DNA from: Cylindrodendrum hubeiense
Taxonomy: Eukaryota; Ascomycota; Sordariomycetes; Hypocreales; Nectriaceae
Assembly (NCBI GenBank): GCA_014621425.1
Contig: JAANBB010000741.1
Coordinates: 1 to 12,336 of the forward strand
DNA length: 12,336 bases
Direction: 5' to 3'
In this document: positions 8,101 to 12,336 of the stretch, one piece after another
Numbering within the stretch: the first letter of the stretch is position 1
Layout of the letters: every line of letters starts with the position of its first letter
Made by a program: the position numbers and the translations under genes
The notes under the pieces: model-generated
Database searches by the model: none
The model's input: only the letters and a program-made list of their open reading frames with translations
Told to the model about the DNA's origin: nothing

Positions 8101-11100
8101 TGGAAATGGGTTCACGAACAATGAAATCAAATACCTTGTCGACACCATTGTCGGCAACCGCGAGCCTAGTGCCAGAGCAGGTTGTGCCATGGCCCTTGGC
8201 TCAATCCAAACCAAGGTCGGCGGCATGGCGGCAGGCTATCACCTGAAGACTATACTTGGCATTCTCATGTCTCTCTGCAATGATCCTCACCCTGTTGTCC
8301 ACTACTGGGCTCTGGAGGCATTATCTCTGGCGTCAGACGCTGCAGGGCTGAGCTTTGCTGGGTATGTTCCCAGTACTTTGGGCATGCTCGTCCAGCTCTA
8401 TGTCTCCGAGACACATCACCCAGAAATATCCTCGGCCATCACCATGAATCTCGAGATGGAGCTGTCCACTCCATCTGTCATTGCCCGCTGCGTTGATTCT
8501 TTAATTAATGTCCTGGGACCTGACCTACAAGATTCGGCGAAGTCTAGAGAGCTCATTTTCACCCTTGTGGGACAGTTCCGAGAAGAAGATGAGGTTCTTG
8601 TGCAGAAGGCTGCTTTAGGATGCTTTGAGCACCTATCCCTCTATGCTCCTGGATACATGCACTTCGCCGACTACGTCAAGCTTATGCAGAAATACCTTTC
8701 ATCAGAGTCTACTACATTGCGGGACGTCGCAGTTGATGGACTTCATAACATGATGAAGAGAAACCCGAATGATGTTCTGAGAGAGGCAGAGGACGGGTTT
8801 GAGGAACAGCTCTGGCTTGTGTTGGACACATGCCCGACTCATGACGGAATCCGCAATATTATCCGCAACTGGATGCATCAGACATGCCTTGTTGAGACAA
8901 ACAAATGGCTGCAACGGTTCCAGACAGTGCTTAAGATGACTAGAGCACGGCCGAAGGCCGAGGACGCTCGATCGGGACCCAGGGGCGGCGGCCTTCCTGA
9001 CCTACAAGATGAAGAGGTTGCTGGTTTCGCAGCTGCGGCAGGCACTGCCAGTGACGAAAAGGAAGCCCCTGCCACCTCCGAAGTCGAACCTCTGCGGTGG
9101 CAAGTGACGACCTTTGCCATGAGTTGCGTTAACGATATGTTCATCCTCGTTGCGAAGGATGTGGCGGCGAATGGAGAGTCCCAGGCTCAAACCGACCTCC
9201 AGAACAAGGTGGCGGATGTCGTTCGCATGGCGTTTTCCGCATCCACATCAAGTGTTCTTGAGCTCCGGATATGGGGCTTAAAGATCATCGGTGCAGTCCT
9301 GAAGATGTTTGGAAAAACCCCTGATCCGGACTTTGAGGAAGCGATGCTACTCGAGCAGTACCAAGCTCAAATCAGCTCAGCACTCACCCCAGCGTTTGCA
9401 GCAGACTCTTCTCCCGAACTCGCCTCGGAGGCAGTCAACGTTTGCGCGAGCTTCATCTCGATTGGAATTGTCACGGACGTTGACCGAATGGGTCGTATCT
9501 TGAAGACGCTTGTAGCGGCGCTCGAAAACTTCTCCAAGGATAGCGAGAACGCTGCCATTGGAGATTTGAAGGGGCTGAGCTCCAACGCCCAGGTCATGGT
9601 CAAGATCTCGGTCTTCTCAGCCTGGGCAGAACTCCAGGTTGCAAGCTCGGAGCAGAAATACCTGTTAGATGTCCTCAGACCACACATCGGCACACTGACC
9701 CCTCTGTGGCTAGAGTCTCTTCGGGAGTTTGCGAGACTCCGATTCGAACCTGATATCTCGATGACGCTTGGGCCTCCATCCCTGTCTGGCAGTCTTGATA
9801 CAATCTACGCAGCACTGAACCGGGAAACACTGCTCCGGTTCTACCAAGATGCCTGGCTGAAACTGGTTGATGCCATCGCCAGCCTGATTGAGCAAGACAG
9901 CGAGTTCGTATTCGATGCCTTGGATGGCAAAGAATCAGACGGGCCTTCGGTCAACGGCAAAAACAAGGGATCAGAAATCAACTATCGGGATGAGCCAGTG
10001 GCATTCTTCTTTGTGCTTTTCGGACTTGCCTTTGAGGCACTCGCAACTCGCTCCGGACAGAACGACTCTCTAGCGACGCACGAGCAGACTTTGGCAATTC
10101 TCAAGGCCCTGAAGAAGATTCTCCACCCAAGCGTTTCCGGGCATGCCATCTACAGGCCGGATGTGTTTTCAGAGACAATGGACCTCCTTGACCGCCTCGT
10201 CCTCACTGAAGGACTTGACGTTCAACGCGTCATTGTGGAAATCGCAAGCGTGCTTGTCGTCTCGCATCCTTCGGCAAGGAGACCCAATGAGGAGGAGGGC
10301 GATCTCTCTGACGACATCGAGCAACTCTTTGAACTCACCCGAATCATCGTGCTGGTTCTTGCTGGGCTTCTCCCGAACCTATCAGAAGGGAACCAGCCGG
10401 CCAGACATCAGGTCAATGAAGAGGCAATTCTCTTGATCCGCGGGTCACTAAATGCTCTGGTTAACGCCGCAGAGGTGTTCCCATCCATCATCAAGACGGA
10501 TCTCCATGCATGCATCGTTCACATCTTTGCCACCACCCTGGCCACTGCCGAGTGCCAGGAGATGATTGCGCCCCAATCACTGCCCATCTTGAAGCGGTTC
10601 GTGGGAAGCATGTCCAACTCGCGAAGAGACGACAAGACTGTTGTGCCCACGGCTACGGATATTCAGATGCAGGGCTGCCTCCGCCGTTTCCTCTCGATTT
10701 ACCTAAACGCGCAGAAGCGTGAATCGCCACAGTCACTCACATGCGTCAAGAATTGCCTCCTGGCTACGACCATCCTCTTCACGGGTGGCAGAAACCACCT
10801 GCCCGCGACCGAGCCTCTAGTTGCACGGTACTTATCCGAGTTGCTTGATTGCCTCAATGATCGGATGGTAAGAACTCACCTCCTCCCGTGCTTGATCCCG
10901 TGCTTGACAAAGTGCTAACCATGTTGGACTCAGACTGCCAAGATTGCAGCAAACTGCATCAGATCCATGCTGTTGCAACCAGCGGCTACGGCTGCAGACC
11001 TCAGCATTGCCCGTTTCCTCTTTCCTCGCCTGGTCGGTTTCGTTACTGATACCAACCCGGAGGACCCGGAAAACGCCAGGACTCTCATTGCACATGCACT

Positions 11101-11413
11101 CTGCCAGTACGTTGGCACCGTAGACAAGAGCCGAGTGGTGGCTGCCATGTCCCTGGTCATCCCGACGCTCATGGCGCGGGCGACTGCAGAAGGAGAGGAG
11201 GTGTACCGCGAGACCAGCACACGACTCCTGGAGCTTGCGGCGGTGGACCAGGCAACGTTTAGAGCGGTGGTTGGTGGAATGAGTGATGGCCAGAAGACGT
11301 TCCTCGAGGAGGTGATCCGCTACGGGCGGCAAACGACCGAAGACGCAGACAAGGCGGATCCAGAAACAACGGGCCAGCCAAGCATTGCGCTGAAGATGGA
11401 CTTTGGAGGTTGA
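5177..11413 (+). CDS. LAA1: Laa1/HEATR5-family HEAT-repeat protein, AP-1 clathrin adaptor accessory factor
   Basis: CDS join(5177..10867, 10934..11413), 2056 residues, close to yeast Laa1 (about 2014) and human HEATR5B (about 2070). The first in-frame ATG is 5177; the open frame reaches back only to a TTG at 5168. The N-terminus shows the family's best-known block (QQELFLLTFVSGF, then SPQPSRVIRNNLGKCLAHIFG at about residues 85-105). The rest is an array of paired amphipathic helices typical of HEAT repeats, for example VRSLGYDAVARLCNVYGNGF near 960-980. Disordered insertions occur near 287-331 (Lys/Ser/Pro-rich), 804-830 (acidic) and 1267-1307 (Gly/Ala/Glu-rich). Laa1 binds the AP-1 complex and helps its recruitment to trans-Golgi and endosomal membranes; animal HEATR5 proteins act with AP-1 and its co-adaptors. 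It is cytosolic or peripheral, with no signal peptide or membrane span. The last exon (159 residues) carries the C-terminal HEAT helices and the end IALKMDFGG; missing the intron would truncate the protein at 10918. Confidence 0.93.
10868..10933 (+). other. LAA1 intron (66 bp)
   Basis: The donor GTAAGA follows an ATG codon (phase 0), and the acceptor is CTCAG before ACTGCCAAG. GCTAAC at 10914-10919 is a near-ideal fungal branch site 14 nt from the acceptor. It contains an in-frame TAA at 10916-10918, so retention truncates the protein, and an exact 12-bp tandem duplication at 10884-10907. Confidence 0.92.
10884..10907 (+). repeat. 12-bp tandem duplication inside the LAA1 intron
   Basis: TCCCGTGCTTGA occurs twice without interruption, between the donor and the branch site. 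Without it the intron would be 54 bp, nearer the size of the other introns here. It is probably a recent slippage event. Confidence 0.85.
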
Positions 11414-11673
11414 GGGCGAGATGCGCACCACGTGTAGTTGTCGAGCTATCAGCAACGAGTGTTGGTTTCATGCAACGGCCCCTTGGCAAGTCAAGTTTGG
11501 GCCTCTTCTTCCGGGGCTAGTGATGTTTGATATTTAGATCCTGTGCGTCCGCCCAGTGTGCCGTATCGTCACTGCAGGAGGATGACCGGGGTGACAGCGG
11601 GCATTTACATATATCGCTCGCAGCGGTGGTACGATGCGTGGGCTTCACTCGGTCAGCCCTTTCGGGTTCCCCA

Positions 11674-11701
11674 GGAGGGGGGGAGGGGGGGGAGGCGCGG
11701 G
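11674..11701 (+). other. G-rich tract with G-quadruplex potential
   Basis: The plus strand has G runs of 2, 7, 8 and 2 separated by single A bases, then CGCGGG. The 7- and 8-base runs can each supply two GGG steps, so a four-stack quadruplex is possible on the plus strand. It starts 261 bp past the LAA1 stop. Long homopurine tracts are also prone to length errors in sequencing. Confidence 0.55.
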
Positions 11702-11977
11702 CACGTTTGATGTAACACAGGGATCGCCACCGTCTGCATGACGGCTCTTGAAGTCTCAGGCTCGTGGAGAACAGAGAACAGGTTGATAGCTAACGACATG
11801 GCACCGGACTGTCTCGGAGTGCGGGGGCTAGAACATAGAACAAGCATGGGAGCATGGGTGGTCTTTGGTGTACATATGCAGCATAGCATACACAAGGTAC
11901 TGACTGGGTGGGCACTTGTAGGGACAGACACAGACGGAGCAGCATTGTTGGAACGTCGAAGGAGGCATTGATGCAGG

Positions 11978-12010
11978 CAGCAAACAGCAAAACAGCAAAA
12001 CAGCAAACAG
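11978..12010. repeat. CAGCAAA(A) minisatellite
   Basis: Units run CAGCAAA, CAGCAAAA, CAGCAAAA, CAGCAAA, CAG (7-8-8-7 nt plus a partial). It is an imperfect short tandem repeat in intergenic DNA, probably polymorphic between strains. Confidence 0.8.
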
Positions 12011-12100
12011 CGGACCTTTGGATAGGATAGCCGCATCATCTTTTCTCATTGACTGCGTCTAGTTGCCCCAGTGTGATTTGGCGGGCATCCCAGCATCATC

Positions 12101-12336
12101 ATGGTTGACGACCCCATCACGACCCCATCACGACCCCTCTCAGTCGCGACACCCTCGCAGGACTGCAGCATCGAGACCAGCGCCCGCATCAACCCGCGTC
12201 AAGCCGCATCGACGGCCGATACTCCGCCTCCGCCTCCCGGACACCGAGTTTGCCCTGCCACCACAGCCCAGGCCGGTCTCGACCTCCGTCCCGTCCGACG
12301 GTTGCACCCGACGCCCGCGGATACTGCACCCCGAGG
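12101..12336 (+). CDS. Possible 5' end of a proline-rich protein gene, running off the window
   Basis: An ATG in good context (CATCATCATGG) opens a frame without stop to the window end, 78 complete codons, beginning MVDDPITTPSRPLSVATPSQ and containing TPPPPPGH. I do not recognise it. Support is weak, because all three plus-strand frames are open from about 12112 onward in this GC-rich stretch. It may be the disordered N-terminus of a rightward gene or just its 5' leader. Partial at the right edge. Confidence 0.25.
   Translation, partial: MVDDPITTPSRPLSVATPSQDCSIETSARINPRQAASTADTPPPPPGHRVCPATTAQAGLDLRPVRRLHPTPADTAPR
12109..12137. repeat. 11-bp tandem repeat CGACCCCATCA
   Basis: Two perfect copies (12109-12119 and 12120-12130) and a partial third (CGACCCC). 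Because 11 is not a multiple of three, copy-number change would shift any reading frame through it. That argues mildly against this stretch being coding. Confidence 0.7.

Larger units (their letters stand above)
11414..12100. other. 3' flank of LAA1 and intergenic DNA
   Basis: No protein is recognised. Overlapping minus-strand frames around 11653-12049 are Cys/Leu/Pro-rich, low in complexity and open in several frames at once, so I regard them as accidental. The region holds the LAA1 3' UTR, a G-rich tract (11674-11701) and a CAGCAAA minisatellite (11978-12010). The right part may be the promoter and leader of a gene beginning near 12101. Confidence 0.55.

Noticed and set aside
11653..12039. 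128-residue minus-strand Cys/Leu-rich frame that might suggest a small secreted protein
   Set aside because: Its start is not a clean signal peptide, cysteines are not regularly spaced, several other frames are open over the same stretch, and it runs toward the poly-G tract. It is most likely accidental.
1..12336. An undescribed defence system, mobile element, gene cluster or CRISPR-like array
   Set aside because: No transposase, terminal repeats, repeat-spacer array, biosynthetic enzymes or signs of repeat-induced mutation were seen. The genes are conserved housekeeping families plus one unknown protein.

Overview
The window looks like the nuclear genome of a filamentous ascomycete (Pezizomycotina, most likely a Sordariomycete). 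The reasons are GC-rich coding sequence, introns of 48-66 bp with GT..AG borders and fungal branch-point-like motifs, close gene spacing, and protein families with a clearly fungal character. No transposon, CRISPR array, tRNA, rRNA or virus-like sequence was recognised. I did not find a previously undescribed system; this is an ordinary euchromatic housekeeping region with some regulatory and gene-organisation details worth checking.

Layout from left to right: (1) 1-842, upstream non-coding DNA with short tandem repeats. (2) 909-2732 (+), an intronless gene for a 607-residue, mostly disordered, Ser/Pro-rich and acidic protein of unknown function. It has a conserved-looking N-terminal helix, a C-terminal block and an RVRF motif that fits a PP1 docking site. 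A 17-codon upstream ORF ends 5 nt before its ATG. (3) 3253-3605 (+), PET100, a two-exon gene for the mitochondrial cytochrome c oxidase assembly factor. (4) 4802-3792 (-), a three-exon gene for the mitochondrial YebC/TACO1-family protein (translational activator of COX1; DPC29 in yeast), convergent with PET100. (5) 5177-11413 (+), a two-exon gene for a 2056-residue HEAT-repeat protein of the Laa1/HEATR5 family, an AP-1 clathrin adaptor accessory factor; it is divergent from the TACO1 gene. (6) 11414-12336, 3' flank with a G-rich tract and a CAGCAAA minisatellite, then an ATG-initiated proline-rich reading frame running off the window edge that may begin another gene.

PET100 and the TACO1 homologue both serve cytochrome c oxidase biogenesis, one in assembly and one in mitochondrial COX1 translation. 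They lie tail to tail with 186 bp between stop codons. Each has a CCAATCA element (the HAP/CCAAT-binding-complex consensus), 153 bp upstream of the PET100 ATG and 193 bp upstream of the TACO1 ATG. The Laa1 gene shares the second promoter region but works in trans-Golgi/endosome traffic, so no functional link to the COX genes is proposed.
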